Positions 1 through 7,907 of a stretch of 53,421 bases of DNA are shown here, piece by piece. A model generated the notes under the pieces. That model was not told the DNA's origin, did not search any database, and was given only the letters and a program-made list of their open reading frames with translations. The stretch is from NCBI GenBank assembly GCA_016177805.1, contig JACOUN010000048.1, positions 1 to 53,421 of the forward strand, given 5' to 3'. How positions within the stretch are numbered: position 1 is the first letter of the stretch; each line of letters starts with the position of its first letter. The DNA comes from Rhodocyclales bacterium (GTDB lineage Bacteria > Pseudomonadota > Gammaproteobacteria > Burkholderiales > Rhodocyclaceae). Both the position numbers and the translations under genes were made by a program.

Positions 1-211
1 CGGGGTACGCCCCCTGGTTGGTGATGATGCCGCAGCCGGTGCCCGCAATCACCTTGGTGCGCGCCAGCTCCCGCGCCGTGATGAAGCCGTCGCGCGTGTT
101 GTAGTTCGACACGCAGCACGCCCCGTACTTGATCCGGTTCCCGGTGGCAAACATCCCGATATTGCCAGGTTGAAACAGGTGGGAAAGCTTCAGCTCTCCT
201 GGTCTGGTCAT
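1..211 (-). CDS. NADH:flavin oxidoreductase, Old Yellow Enzyme family (N-terminal part)
   Basis: The first 70 residues of a protein whose 3' end lies beyond the window. The N-terminus reads LSHLFQPGNIG, then an NRIKYG segment, a DGFIT stretch and a VIAGTGCGIIT strand. This is the usual opening of the OYE/2,4-dienoyl-CoA reductase FMN barrel (a proline-glycine loop, the NR motif, then the 'rA.gG.glI' strand). The ATG is preceded by GAGGATTAATAG, a usable ribosome site. The gene follows oah in the same direction, about 185 bp downstream, where Azoarcus bzd clusters carry the last oxidoreductase genes. It could act on an enoyl- or dienoyl-CoA intermediate or be only a neighbour; the substrate cannot be read from this fragment. 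Confidence 0.75.
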   Translation of the reverse strand, partial: MTRPGELKLSHLFQPGNIGMFATGNRIKYGACCVSNYNTRDGFITARELARTKVIAGTGCGIITNQGAYP

Positions 212-296
212 CTATTAATCCTCGAGTCTATTTCGCTGGATCCAGTGTGGATGGTCGAACAGAGCAGCGACATTCATTGCGCAACTGACAACGCAG

Positions 297-398
297 CTCC
301 CGTAGGTTGGGCTCCGCAAAACGGAGCCCAACATCGGACCATTGCATTAATGTTGGGCTTCGGTCCGTACGGCCCGAAGCCCAACCTACGAATATCTC
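297..398. repeat. Dispersed palindromic element, CGTAGGTTGGGCT family
   Basis: Arms CGTAGGTTGGGCT (301-313) and its exact complement (378-390) enclose a second hairpin formed by GGCTCCG and CGGAGCC. The same family occurs at 10021-10090 and 23612-23706. It fills the gap between the OYE gene and oah and could form a strong RNA hairpin, but no T-run follows. Confidence 0.8.
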
Positions 399-1527
399 AC
401 CCCTTCGGCTTGCCCAGCACCGCCTCGGTCAACCGGTCATCCACGATGGCGCCCTGAGCCGTGAGCTGGCGGTATTTCACGAAATCGATCACATCCCTGC
501 CCGTCACTTTCTTGGTGTCGAAGGCATTGAAGCCCAGGTAGGCCTCGAAATTCATGTTGGCCGCCAGCCAATGCCGGTTGGCGAGCTTCATCTGGTCCCA
601 GAAGAACTTCTTCTTGGCGCGGATGCCGTCGATGGACTTCATCAGGCAGTGGGGGAACAGATTGGTGAACTTCCAGATGAGGGCATTCACTTCCTTGTCC
701 AGCAGCTCGAAGTCGGTGCTGCACTGGGCCATCAGTTCCTTGCCCTTGGCGGCGTTCTCCCTGGAAACCGCCTCTCCGTACACGATTTCGCCGTCATCCA
801 CATAGGTGTCGGTGCGCACCAGGGGGTTTCTCACCCACTTGCCGTCCTTCTTCAGCACCGGCACCGCCTTGGTGATGAGGCCCTTGGCCTTCATCTTGTA
901 GGCGCTCCAGGTCTCGCAGGAGACGCAGTTGTACATGGCATCTTCCATGGACAGGAACCAGGGCAGGAAGTCGGTGGAGCCACCGTCCGGCGCCGAGCCG
1001 TGCCTGGGGCCGGCCTGGCCGAATACCGCCAGGTCCGAGGTGATCGTGATGTCGGTGGCCATGCCGATCTCCTGGCCCCCCGCGACCCGCATGCCGTTCA
1101 CCCGGCAGATGACGGGCTTCTTGCAGTTGAGAATGCCGTCCACCATGGCGTTGAACAGATCCATGTACTCGCCGTACTCATTGGGGCGCCGGCTGTAGTA
1201 GGAGGCGTACTCGGCGGTGTTGCCGCCGGTGCAGAAGGCCTTGTCGCCCACCGCGGTAAAGATCGCCGCCACCACGCTGCGGTCCGAGGAGGCGCGCTGG
1301 AAGCCGGCGATCACCGCTTTCACCATTTCGGTGGTGTAGGAGTTGTACTGGACCGGATTGTTGAGAATGATCCAGGCCGAGTACAGGCCCTCCACCTTCT
1401 GGCCCTTGTCGTCCAGCACCGGGCGTTTCTCGTAGATCACCGAGGGCGCGGTGGTGCCGAAATAGCTTTCGTCCAGCAGGGCATGGTCCTTCAGGTGATT
1501 GTCGCGGCGCAAAAAGTCGAGGGGCAT
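397..1527 (-). CDS. oah: 6-oxocyclohex-1-ene-1-carbonyl-CoA hydrolase
   Basis: Equivalent to bzdY. In the family this enzyme hydrates and hydrolytically opens the ring of 6-oxocyclohex-1-ene-1-carbonyl-CoA to give 3-hydroxypimelyl-CoA, the last ring-level step of the anaerobic benzoyl-CoA pathway; it is cytoplasmic. The 376-residue protein has the length and layout of Thauera Oah: a crotonase core with FCTGGNTAEY (oxyanion region), the VNGMRVAGGQEIG helix and GQAGPRHGSAPDGGS, followed by a long C-terminal helical part. I start at the internal ATG (MPLDFLRRD), because AGGAGAGACAGCC lies directly before it and the family begins there; an upstream in-frame ATG adds eight unlikely residues. It is downstream of had in the same operon, separated by a 185-bp repeat element. 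Confidence 0.93.
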   Translation of the reverse strand: MPLDFLRRDNHLKDHALLDESYFGTTAPSVIYEKRPVLDDKGQKVEGLYSAWIILNNPVQYNSYTTEMVKAVIAGFQRASSDRSVVAAIFTAVGDKAFCTGGNTAEYASYYSRRPNEYGEYMDLFNAMVDGILNCKKPVICRVNGMRVAGGQEIGMATDITITSDLAVFGQAGPRHGSAPDGGSTDFLPWFLSMEDAMYNCVSCETWSAYKMKAKGLITKAVPVLKKDGKWVRNPLVRTDTYVDDGEIVYGEAVSRENAAKGKELMAQCSTDFELLDKEVNALIWKFTNLFPHCLMKSIDGIRAKKKFFWDQMKLANRHWLAANMNFEAYLGFNAFDTKKVTGRDVIDFVKYRQLTAQGAIVDDRLTEAVLGKPKG

Positions 1528-1570
1528 GGCTGTCTCTCCTAATACAAACACTAAAACCGAAAACCTTGAG

Positions 1571-1755
1571 CCACAGAGAACACAGAGATCACAGAGAAAT
1601 CCAGAATCGTTTCAACGCAAAGACGCAAAGGTCGCAAAGAACGACAAATCAGATCAAACATCCCGTTCTTTGCGTCCTTTGCGTTCCTTTCATTTTCCCT
1701 CTGCGTTAATGCTTTTGACGTTGCACTTCTCTGTGTTCTCCGTGCTCTCTGTGGC
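1571..1755. repeat. Inverted repeat, CACAGAGAACACAGAG family
   Basis: CCACAGAGAACACAGAG at the left and TTCTCTGTGTTCTCCGTG...CTCTGTGGC at the right are inverted copies. Inner inverted copies of ACGCAAAGG/CCTTTGCGT lie between. It occupies nearly the whole gap between oah and had. Similar elements are widespread in proteobacterial genomes; no protein is encoded. Confidence 0.8.
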
Positions 1756-1770
1756 TAAAGCACTTGTCGT

Positions 1771-2838
1771 TCAAAAATCCGGCGTGAGGATCACCCGGCG
1801 CCTGAGCTTGCCGTGGTGGGCCTCGTCGAACACGCTCTCGATCTGGCTCATGGGACGAGTCTCCACGAAGGGGCCGAGGGCGATCTTGCCGTCGAGGCAC
1901 ATCCGGAGCACGTCCGGATAGCGGTCCGGCGGGCAGCCCCAGGTGCCGATGATCTCGGCGTCGAAGGCCATCAGCTTGGACAGCATGTAGCTGGTCTCGT
2001 CGGTGCCGTAGCCCACCACCACCAGAGTGCCCACGAAGGACAGCAGCGCCAGGGCCAGTTCCTGGCCCGGCTTGGTGCCGGTCACCTCGAAAATCTTCCA
2101 GCCATAGGCGGAAGGCAGCCTGGCCTCCTTGCAAATGGCCTTGAACGCTTCCTTCACTTCCTTGGGGCTCTTGCCCTTCGGGTTGAGGGTATAGTCGGCG
2201 CCGAAGCCCTTCATCATCGCGAGCTTCTCGTCGTTGATGTCGATGCCGATCACCGCCTTGGCGCCGAAGGCCTTGGCGGTCTGGGTCATGAAACTGCCGA
2301 CGCCGCCGGCCGCCCCGATCACGATCACGTGGTCGCCGGGCTGCAGCCGCCCGCGCACCGCCGCCTGGTAGGGCGTGGTCACCGCATCCGCCACCACCGA
2401 CAGGTGCTCCAGGGGCACGCCGTTGCGCCTATCCACCTGGCACAGGAATCGGGAGGGCGCCACGATGTGGCTGGAGAAGCCCCCGTAAATCCCCATGGAG
2501 TTGCCGGGCATCATCTGGTTGAGGCAGCGGTTGCTGCGACCGGATTTGCAGATTTCGCACTCGCCGCAGGGCAGCACCGCCGGAACCACCACTTCCTTGC
2601 CGATCCAGGAGGCCTCACCTCCCACCACCACGCCGCTGATTTCGTGGCCCAGGGAGAGCGGCGGCTTTTGGATGGTGGGCACGCCCATGTAGAAATACGA
2701 GAGGTCCGTATGGCACACGCCGCAGCCCTTGATTTCCACCACCACGTCACCCGGCTTGAGCGCGGGCATGGGAAGGCGGGTCTTGGCGAGCTTGCCGGGC
2801 TCCACCATTTGCCAGGTATCGATGTGTTGCGGGATCAC
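1771..2838 (-). CDS. had: 6-hydroxycyclohex-1-ene-1-carbonyl-CoA dehydrogenase
   Basis: Equivalent to bzdX. It is an NAD-dependent medium-chain zinc alcohol dehydrogenase that oxidises 6-hydroxycyclohex-1-ene-1-carbonyl-CoA to the 6-oxo compound, the substrate of Oah. Seen in the 355-residue protein: catalytic zinc motifs GCGVCHTD and GHEISG, the four-cysteine structural zinc loop CGECEICKSGRSNRC, and a Rossmann fold GAAGGVGSF. The N-terminus (TWQMVEPGKLAKTRLP, followed by KPGDVVVEI) has the style of Thauera Had. I use the GTG at 2838, because AAGGAGAG sits seven bases before it; an upstream in-frame start at 2877 would place this ribosome site inside the coding region. It is flanked by dch upstream and oah downstream in the same direction. 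Confidence 0.92.
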   Translation of the reverse strand: MIPQHIDTWQMVEPGKLAKTRLPMPALKPGDVVVEIKGCGVCHTDLSYFYMGVPTIQKPPLSLGHEISGVVVGGEASWIGKEVVVPAVLPCGECEICKSGRSNRCLNQMMPGNSMGIYGGFSSHIVAPSRFLCQVDRRNGVPLEHLSVVADAVTTPYQAAVRGRLQPGDHVIVIGAAGGVGSFMTQTAKAFGAKAVIGIDINDEKLAMMKGFGADYTLNPKGKSPKEVKEAFKAICKEARLPSAYGWKIFEVTGTKPGQELALALLSFVGTLVVVGYGTDETSYMLSKLMAFDAEIIGTWGCPPDRYPDVLRMCLDGKIALGPFVETRPMSQIESVFDEAHHGKLRRRVILTPDF

Positions 2839-2868
2839 GCTGCTTCTCTCCTTTGGTTGTTCGGCTGG

Positions 2869-2907
2869 CACCCCCACCCCGGCCCTCCCCCGCCGAGGGG
2901 GAGGGAG
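2869..2907. repeat. GC-rich palindrome CCCTCCCCC/GGGGGAGGG
   Basis: CACCCCCACCCCGGCCCTCCCCC followed by GCCGA and GGGGGAGGG fills the 74-bp gap between dch and had. It resembles a common dispersed 'CCCTCTCCC' element. A stem of nine GC pairs with a five-base loop is possible. Confidence 0.6.
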
Positions 2908-2912
2908 GCAGG

Positions 2913-3683
2913 TCAGCGGTTTTTCCAGACCGGCTTGCGTTTCTCCAGGAACGAGTTGAGCCCTTCCTTGGCGTCTTCGGTTGCCATTAACTCCTTCAGG
3001 TACTGCTGCTCGACGTAAAACAGCGCCTCGAAGAAGGGACGGGTGGAAGCGTCCTTGACCGCCTTCTTTGTCTGCAGCAGCGCGACCCGGGACAGGGAGA
3101 GGAACTGATCGAGAAATTTCACGGCATCCTCGCGGAATGTCTCCTTCGGAAACACCCGGTTTACCAGCCCGACCCGGTAAGCTTCCTGGGCATCGATGAT
3201 TCCTCCGCCCAGCAGCAGCTCCATCACCTTGGTCATGGGCAGGAGCTTGGGCATCAGAATGGCCGCGATGGGCGGAAACACTCCCAGCCTGATTTCCGGT
3301 TGCCCCATCTTGGCGTTCTCGGCCGCCACCACCATGTCACAGGCGATGGCCAGCTCACAGCCGCCTCCCAGCGCCGGTCCGTTGACGGCCGCCACCGTGG
3401 GAATCGGCACAAACAGCAGCCTTTTCAGAATCCCGTGGAACACCTCGATCATGTCGACCACCTTGTCGGGGGTATGATCCACCACGTCCACCCCCGAGGA
3501 GAAGGTCTTTTCGCCGGCGCCGGTAATCATGAGCACCTTGGCGGATTGCTCGCCCATCGCCCGATCCAGTGCCTGATTGACCTCGCGCATGGTCGGGATG
3601 TCGAGCACGTTGTAAGGCGGACGGTTAATGGTGATGGTTACCAGCCCGTTCGCCGCCTCATACTGCAAGAACCTGAACTCCAC
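2913..3683 (-). CDS. dch: Cyclohexa-1,5-diene-1-carbonyl-CoA hydratase
   Basis: Equivalent to bzdW. It adds water to cyclohexa-1,5-diene-1-carbonyl-CoA, the product of benzoyl-CoA reductase, giving 6-hydroxycyclohex-1-ene-1-carbonyl-CoA for Had. The 256-residue protein is a complete crotonase-fold enoyl-CoA hydratase relative: FSSGVDVVDH for the first oxyanion loop, NGPALGGGCELAIACD for the second, and the LGVFPPIAA segment, which differs from ordinary enoyl-CoA hydratases but fits dienoyl-CoA hydratases. The start is a GTG at 3683, with AAGGAGAA ten bases upstream. It is transcribed between the ferredoxin oxidoreductase bzdV and had; the order hydratase, dehydrogenase, hydrolase follows the order of the reactions. 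Confidence 0.92.
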   Translation of the reverse strand: MEFRFLQYEAANGLVTITINRPPYNVLDIPTMREVNQALDRAMGEQSAKVLMITGAGEKTFSSGVDVVDHTPDKVVDMIEVFHGILKRLLFVPIPTVAAVNGPALGGGCELAIACDMVVAAENAKMGQPEIRLGVFPPIAAILMPKLLPMTKVMELLLGGGIIDAQEAYRVGLVNRVFPKETFREDAVKFLDQFLSLSRVALLQTKKAVKDASTRPFFEALFYVEQQYLKELMATEDAKEGLNSFLEKRKPVWKNR

Positions 3684-3736
3684 GATGTCGTTCTCCTTTT
3701 CGATCCCTCGTTCCCCGCTTCGGCCGCGGGCGCCCG

Positions 3737-3802
3737 ATGGTGCGTGGGACGCACCCTACTCATCGGGAACCGCCGCTGCGCAGGGTGCGTCCTGCGCACC
3801 GG
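3737..3802. repeat. Palindromic element GGTGCGTGGGACGCACC
   Basis: GGTGCG-TGGGA-CGCACC at 3739-3755 is followed by a second hairpin (AGGGTGCGTCCTGCGCACC) ending at 3800. The first hairpin recurs at 8225-8242. It fills the gap between bzdV and dch. Confidence 0.75.
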
Positions 3803-3807
3803 ATGCA

Positions 3808-6363
3808 TCAGAACAAATCGTCCAATTCGTCCGCGCCGCCGCCCGGCATCTTGCCATACTGCTGCAGGTAGGCCTGGATCATCTGGCTCTCGCGCGAGGT
3901 GTACATGGCCGCCTCCTCGAATACGAAGAACCTGGCGCTGTCGTTCCTGCCGAGCTGATCGGTGAGCCCCGCCCGCAGGCTTTCCACGCCCTTGATCATG
4001 AGCACGTTCTTGTCGGCGTCCAGCAGCTGGAACACTCCGGGCCCGGCAGTGGCCCCCGCGACCGCCGACGCGTTGAATTCCAGCCACGATTCGGGCGGCA
4101 GCACCATGTCCTGGATCTTGGTGGCCAGATTGCACTTGAGGCAGCGCCCGGCCTCGGCCCGGGCCATGGCGTCGTCGAAGCCCTTCTCCACCTCGTCCCA
4201 GCCCCTGCGCTCGGCGGGCTGCAGCATGATGGCATGAACCTTGCCCCGCCGGTTGAAACCTTCCTCGCGCCCGATGTGGGGATCGGCATCCCATTTCTCC
4301 GGCAGCAGCTTTTCCTCGATATTGCCGTCTCCCCCCAGTTGCCGGTCCATCGCGGCGGCGGCAATCCGCCCCTGGGCCACGGCCTCGATCAGCGTCGCCG
4401 GTCCCAGCACGCAGTCGCCGCCCGCATAGACGCCCGGTCGGCTGGTCAGCATGGAATCCTCGCGCACCGTAATCCGGCCCTTGGCGCCGGTCTGCACCCC
4501 GAACCCCTCGTACTTCTGGGGATGCTGGCCCACCGCGGCGATCACCAGGTCCACGTTTTCCTGGAATTCACTTCCCGCGACTTCCACCGGCCGGCGCCGG
4601 CCGGAGGCGTCGGGCTCGCCCAGCTCCATCTTCGCGTAGGTGACCTTCATGCGGCCTTCGCCGTTGGCGTTGGGCTCGATCCTCTTCGGCGCCAGCAGGA
4701 ACCGCAGCTGCACGCCCTCCTCATCGCAGCCCTCGATCTCCTCGCCGCGGGCGGGCATTTCCTTGCGGGTGCGGCGGTAGATCATGTCCACTGTCTCGGC
4801 CCCCAGGCGCCGCGAGGAGCGGGCGTTGTCGGTGGCCACGTTGCCGCCACCGATCACCGCCACGTGCCTGCCGGTGGAAATCCCGCCGGCCGCATTCACC
4901 AGCCCCATGGTGGCGGCCCGCAGGTAGGTCGGGCTGTCTACCACGTAGGGCAGGTCGTCGCCGGGAATGCCCAGCCTGTCCCCGCCCTGGCAGCCGATGC
5001 CGATGAAGATCGCCTCGAAGCCCCGGGGGAAGAGATCGTCGAGCTTTTCCACCTTGGTGTTGTAGCGGAACTCGACGCCCAGCTTTTCCACCTCCCCCAC
5101 CTCCCGGTCGATGACTTCGGGGGGAATGCGGTAGGAGGGGATGCCGTAGCGGGCCATGCCGCCGCCCGCCGGCTGCGCGTCGAACACCGTGACCGAGTGG
5201 CCCTTCTTCGCCAGATAGTAGGCGACCGTGAGCCCGCCGGGACCGGCGCCGATCACCGCCGCCTTCTTTCCCGTCGGCGGAAGCTGCTTCGACTGCTTGC
5301 GCCACAAACCGGTATCGTTGTCGTCCGCCACGCGCTTGAGCGTGCGGATGGAAAGCGGATCGTCCAGCATGCCCCGCCGGCAGGCGGTTTCGCACATGGC
5401 GAAACAGGCCCGGCCCAGAATTCCGGGGAACGGCAGCTTCTCCCGCACCACCGCCACCGCTTCGCCGTATTTGCCCTCGGCTGCAAGCTGCACGTAGAGC
5501 GGCACGTTGATGCCCGCGGGGCAGGCGGCCTTGCAGGGCACCATGGACTCCTCCCGCTTTGCCGGGTCCAGGGTGCGGTCGAGGAGCGCGCCGGTCGGGC
5601 ACACGGTGACGCAGGCGCTGCAGAACTTGCACCCCGACTCGATGAGGGTGGGTGCGATGGTGCCGACCCAGAACCGGCCGTTGGTTTCCTTGACCTCCAG
5701 GCAGCCCACGCCGCGGATGTCGTTGCAGGCCACCAGGCAGCGCCGGCAGTCGATGCACAGGTTGTAGTCCCGGTCGTAGAACGGCTCGTCCTTGATGACG
5801 GGCAACGCGCCGGGCCGGTACATGGGCGTGTTGTTGGGGATGCCAACGTAATCCGACACTTTGCGCAGCTCGCAGCTGGCGAAGATGGAGCAGCAGCGGG
5901 TCTCCACCGGGTTGCCGTAGGAACACTGGGTGCGGGAGCAGCCGTCCCGCTGGGGACAGGTGAGGCACACGTGAGGATGATTGCCGAGGATCTTCTCCAG
6001 GTGGGTCTGGCGCGCGCTCTGGAGCGCGGGCGAGCTGGTCGTGATGGACAGCCCGTCCTCGACCGGCATCGAACAGGCCTTGCACAGGCCCGGCAGGCCC
6101 TCGACTTCCACCAGGCACAGGTTGCATCCCGAGTCCCCCGCGCCGCGCTGGCCGGCGGGCGGCAGGTCCGGGTGGGCGCACAGGGAAGGAATGTAGAGGC
6201 CTGCCGCCACGGCGGCATTGAGCACCGAGGCGCCGGCGGGCGCCTCGACCTTCCTGCCGTCGATGGTGAGGGTCACCGGCGGGCCGAAGGGCTCGGCCGG
6301 AACCGGCTTGGCCGCCTTCCACCAGGTGATCTTCGCCACTTGCGTCACGCCCATATCGCCCAT
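3808..6363 (-). CDS. bzdV: NAD(P)H:ferredoxin oxidoreductase, multi-cofactor fusion
   Basis: Probably regenerates the reduced ferredoxin used by benzoyl-CoA reductase. The 851-residue protein has in order: a NuoG-like [2Fe-2S] domain (Cys62, 80, 83 and a cysteine at 94 or 97), a His/Cys cluster segment (HLEKILGNHPHVC, around 121-147), two bacterial ferredoxin clusters (CIDCRRCLVAC, 203-213; CKFCSACVTVC, 245-255), then a GltD-like part with CKAACPAGINVP (277-288), FAD site GAGPGG (372-377) and a second nucleotide site VIGGGNVATDN near 505. The C-terminal about 120 residues are less familiar. The start at 6363 has GAGAGG before it and lies eight bases after the bzdU stop; a second ATG three codons later is possible. 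Position matches bzdV of Azoarcus. Electron donor (NADH or NADPH) is not decided by the sequence. Confidence 0.85.
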   Translation of the reverse strand: MGDMGVTQVAKITWWKAAKPVPAEPFGPPVTLTIDGRKVEAPAGASVLNAAVAAGLYIPSLCAHPDLPPAGQRGAGDSGCNLCLVEVEGLPGLCKACSMPVEDGLSITTSSPALQSARQTHLEKILGNHPHVCLTCPQRDGCSRTQCSYGNPVETRCCSIFASCELRKVSDYVGIPNNTPMYRPGALPVIKDEPFYDRDYNLCIDCRRCLVACNDIRGVGCLEVKETNGRFWVGTIAPTLIESGCKFCSACVTVCPTGALLDRTLDPAKREESMVPCKAACPAGINVPLYVQLAAEGKYGEAVAVVREKLPFPGILGRACFAMCETACRRGMLDDPLSIRTLKRVADDNDTGLWRKQSKQLPPTGKKAAVIGAGPGGLTVAYYLAKKGHSVTVFDAQPAGGGMARYGIPSYRIPPEVIDREVGEVEKLGVEFRYNTKVEKLDDLFPRGFEAIFIGIGCQGGDRLGIPGDDLPYVVDSPTYLRAATMGLVNAAGGISTGRHVAVIGGGNVATDNARSSRRLGAETVDMIYRRTRKEMPARGEEIEGCDEEGVQLRFLLAPKRIEPNANGEGRMKVTYAKMELGEPDASGRRRPVEVAGSEFQENVDLVIAAVGQHPQKYEGFGVQTGAKGRITVREDSMLTSRPGVYAGGDCVLGPATLIEAVAQGRIAAAAMDRQLGGDGNIEEKLLPEKWDADPHIGREEGFNRRGKVHAIMLQPAERRGWDEVEKGFDDAMARAEAGRCLKCNLATKIQDMVLPPESWLEFNASAVAGATAGPGVFQLLDADKNVLMIKGVESLRAGLTDQLGRNDSARFFVFEEAAMYTSRESQMIQAYLQQYGKMPGGGADELDDLF

Positions 6364-6371
6364 GTTCCCTC

Positions 6372-7013
6372 TCAGGCTGCTCCGGCCCACTGCGCATAGC
6401 CGGCGTAATAATCCCCGCGGCAGGCCCCCGCCTTCACCGCGGCGATGAAGCTCGCCATGTCCGTGACCGGCCGGGAAAACTTCGTCGCGCAGCGCCCCAC
6501 CGCGCCCACCTTGTGGCAATCGCTGCCGCCCAGCGTGGGCAGGCGCAGGTACTCCGCCGCTTTCGCCGCCAGCAGGTTGTCCGTGTCCGCGTTGCCGCCG
6601 TTGTGGGACTCCACCCCGGCGATGCCCTCCAGCTCGAGGATGCCGTCCAGCAGGCTCGCCACCCCGATCTCGCGGTAAGGATGGGCCGGCACGCAAATCC
6701 CGCCCAGGTCGTTCACGCGTTCGATCAGCGGCTCCAGCGGAATGTAGATATTGCGGCCCCAGTGGTTCCAGGAGTCGTCTTCCACGCCGAACACCAGCAC
6801 ATGTCCCCGGTTTGTGGAAACTTCCACCCCGCGCAGCACCAGCAGCCCCTCGTCGCGGCCCATGGCTTCCACCGGCGCCGAGGCCTCATAGGAGTAGTGC
6901 TCGGTGACGCACACGCCGTCGAGCCCCAGGGCCCTGGCGCGCCGGAGGAGATCCAGCGGCTCCAGCCAGTTGTCGTAGGAGAACTTGGTATGGCAGTGGG
7001 TATCGATCCACAT
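6372..7013 (-). CDS. bzdU: PHP-domain metal-dependent phosphoesterase-like protein
   Basis: A 213-residue protein with the metal-binding signatures of the PHP superfamily: DTHCHTKFS (residues 4-12), TEHYS, GVEVS, PAHPYRE and GGSDCHKVG near the C-terminus. The family usually hydrolyses phosphoesters with two or three metal ions. The role in aromatic catabolism is unknown. It sits eight bases before bzdV and at the position of bzdU, one of the unassigned genes of the Azoarcus cluster; the symbol rests on gene order only. The ATG at 7013 has no clear ribosome site, because a palindromic repeat (7017-7093) lies directly upstream; translation may be weak. Confidence 0.75.
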   Translation of the reverse strand: MWIDTHCHTKFSYDNWLEPLDLLRRARALGLDGVCVTEHYSYEASAPVEAMGRDEGLLVLRGVEVSTNRGHVLVFGVEDDSWNHWGRNIYIPLEPLIERVNDLGGICVPAHPYREIGVASLLDGILELEGIAGVESHNGGNADTDNLLAAKAAEYLRLPTLGGSDCHKVGAVGRCATKFSRPVTDMASFIAAVKAGACRGDYYAGYAQWAGAA

Positions 7014-7016
7014 TGG

Positions 7017-7093
7017 GCAAACGGGAAACGGTGAACGGAAAAACCGGAGACACCTGGACGGGCGTCACGGTTTACCGTTTACCGTTCACCTCC
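7017..7093. repeat. Inverted repeat GGGAAACGGTGAACGG/CCGTTTACCGTTCACC
   Basis: The left arm CGGGAAACGGTGAACGG pairs imperfectly with GTTTACCGTTTACCGTTCACC at the right, with a GC-rich middle. It fills the whole gap between bzdT and bzdU and removes any normal ribosome site from bzdU. Confidence 0.7.
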
Positions 7094-7576
7094 TCATGGC
7101 ATCTTGTATTCCAGGTTGATGCGCTTGGAGGGGACGAAGCTGTGGCGCGAGAAGAATTTCTCCAGCCCGAAGTCATCCCAGTTGACCAGGGTGTACACCT
7201 TGCTCACCCCGACCGCCTTCATGTTCATCAGGAACTGCTCCAGCAGCTCGCTGGCGACCCCGTGGTTCTGGACGTCCGGATGCACGCCGAGGGTGTCGAT
7301 GGTGCCGGTGGTTTCGGGGATGCCGAATTCGCCGAAATAGACGTCGCCCATGATGAAGCCGACGATCCTGCCGTCGATCTCCGCCACCAGCGAGGTGTTG
7401 ATGTTATGGGTCGCATCCAGCATGGCGGCCACCTTGCGTTCGTAATAGTTGCGCCGGGACTGCCTGGACACCAGCCGGTCGATCTCCACGATCGCGTCCA
7501 GGTCCTCCCGCTTCAGAACGCGCATGGTGGGCTTCTGCGCCAGGCGTACTTCGTGCACGTGGGTTTTCTGTGCCAT
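7094..7576 (-). CDS. bzdT: GNAT-family N-acetyltransferase
   Basis: A 160-residue single-domain protein. Motif A of GNAT acetyltransferases is clear: LGVHPDVQNHGVASELL (the V-x-P-x-x-Q-x-x-G-x-A pattern that binds the pyrophosphate of acetyl-CoA), preceded by the VGFIMGDV strand and followed by YTLVNWDD and a FFSRHSFVPS segment. Clear ribosome site GGAGAGATCGGT before the ATG. It lies between bzdS and bzdU in the reductase operon; the symbol is taken from gene order. It may acylate a protein of the pathway (for example a ligase or reductase subunit) or a small molecule; nothing in the sequence identifies the substrate. Confidence 0.75.
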   Translation of the reverse strand: MAQKTHVHEVRLAQKPTMRVLKREDLDAIVEIDRLVSRQSRRNYYERKVAAMLDATHNINTSLVAEIDGRIVGFIMGDVYFGEFGIPETTGTIDTLGVHPDVQNHGVASELLEQFLMNMKAVGVSKVYTLVNWDDFGLEKFFSRHSFVPSKRINLEYKMP

Positions 7577-7594
7577 ACCGATCTCTCCTTTTGC

Positions 7595-7876
7595 CTAAAA
7601 CAGTTCGTCTTGCTGCGGGGTGTCGCCGCGCTTGCGGATGTACACCGTGCCGTAGACCTGTCCCATCTCCTTTCCCGCATCGAAGCAGGTGGTGCAGCCG
7701 TCGCCGTTCGCCTGGTCGCGGAATTCCTCCACGTGCACCTCGTAGCCGAGGGTCTTGTAGTTCTCCACGACTTCCGAGAGCCGCGGCTCGCCGATGGTGG
7801 TCTGCTTGATCCAGCCCTCCTTCAGCAGCTCCGCTTCCCGCTCGCCGCGCACGCCCTTGATGGGAATGACCCTCAT
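7595..7876 (-). CDS. bzdS: Small conserved-type protein of the reductase operon
   Basis: A 93-residue protein that I do not recognise outside this context. It starts MRVIPIKGVRG, at an ATG preceded by GGGAGGATTTGCC, and carries a GCTTCFDAG segment in which two cysteines, together with nearby acidic residues, could bind a metal, then a basic turn and an acidic tail. No signal peptide or membrane segment. It lies between the ferredoxin gene bzdM and bzdT, with gaps of 31 and 18 bases, so it is very likely co-transcribed. The name bzdS follows the order of the Azoarcus cluster. Function unknown. Confidence 0.65.
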   Translation of the reverse strand: MRVIPIKGVRGEREAELLKEGWIKQTTIGEPRLSEVVENYKTLGYEVHVEEFRDQANGDGCTTCFDAGKEMGQVYGTVYIRKRGDTPQQDELF

Positions 7877-7907
7877 GGCAAATCCTCCCGCCGCGATATA
7901 CATGGGC

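Noticed and set aside
307..1542. Long plus-strand reading frame opposite oah
   Set aside because: It mirrors the codon structure of oah on the other strand and has no recognisable domain or ribosome site. Similar long antisense frames (for example 3628-6399 opposite bzdV) arise from the high GC content.
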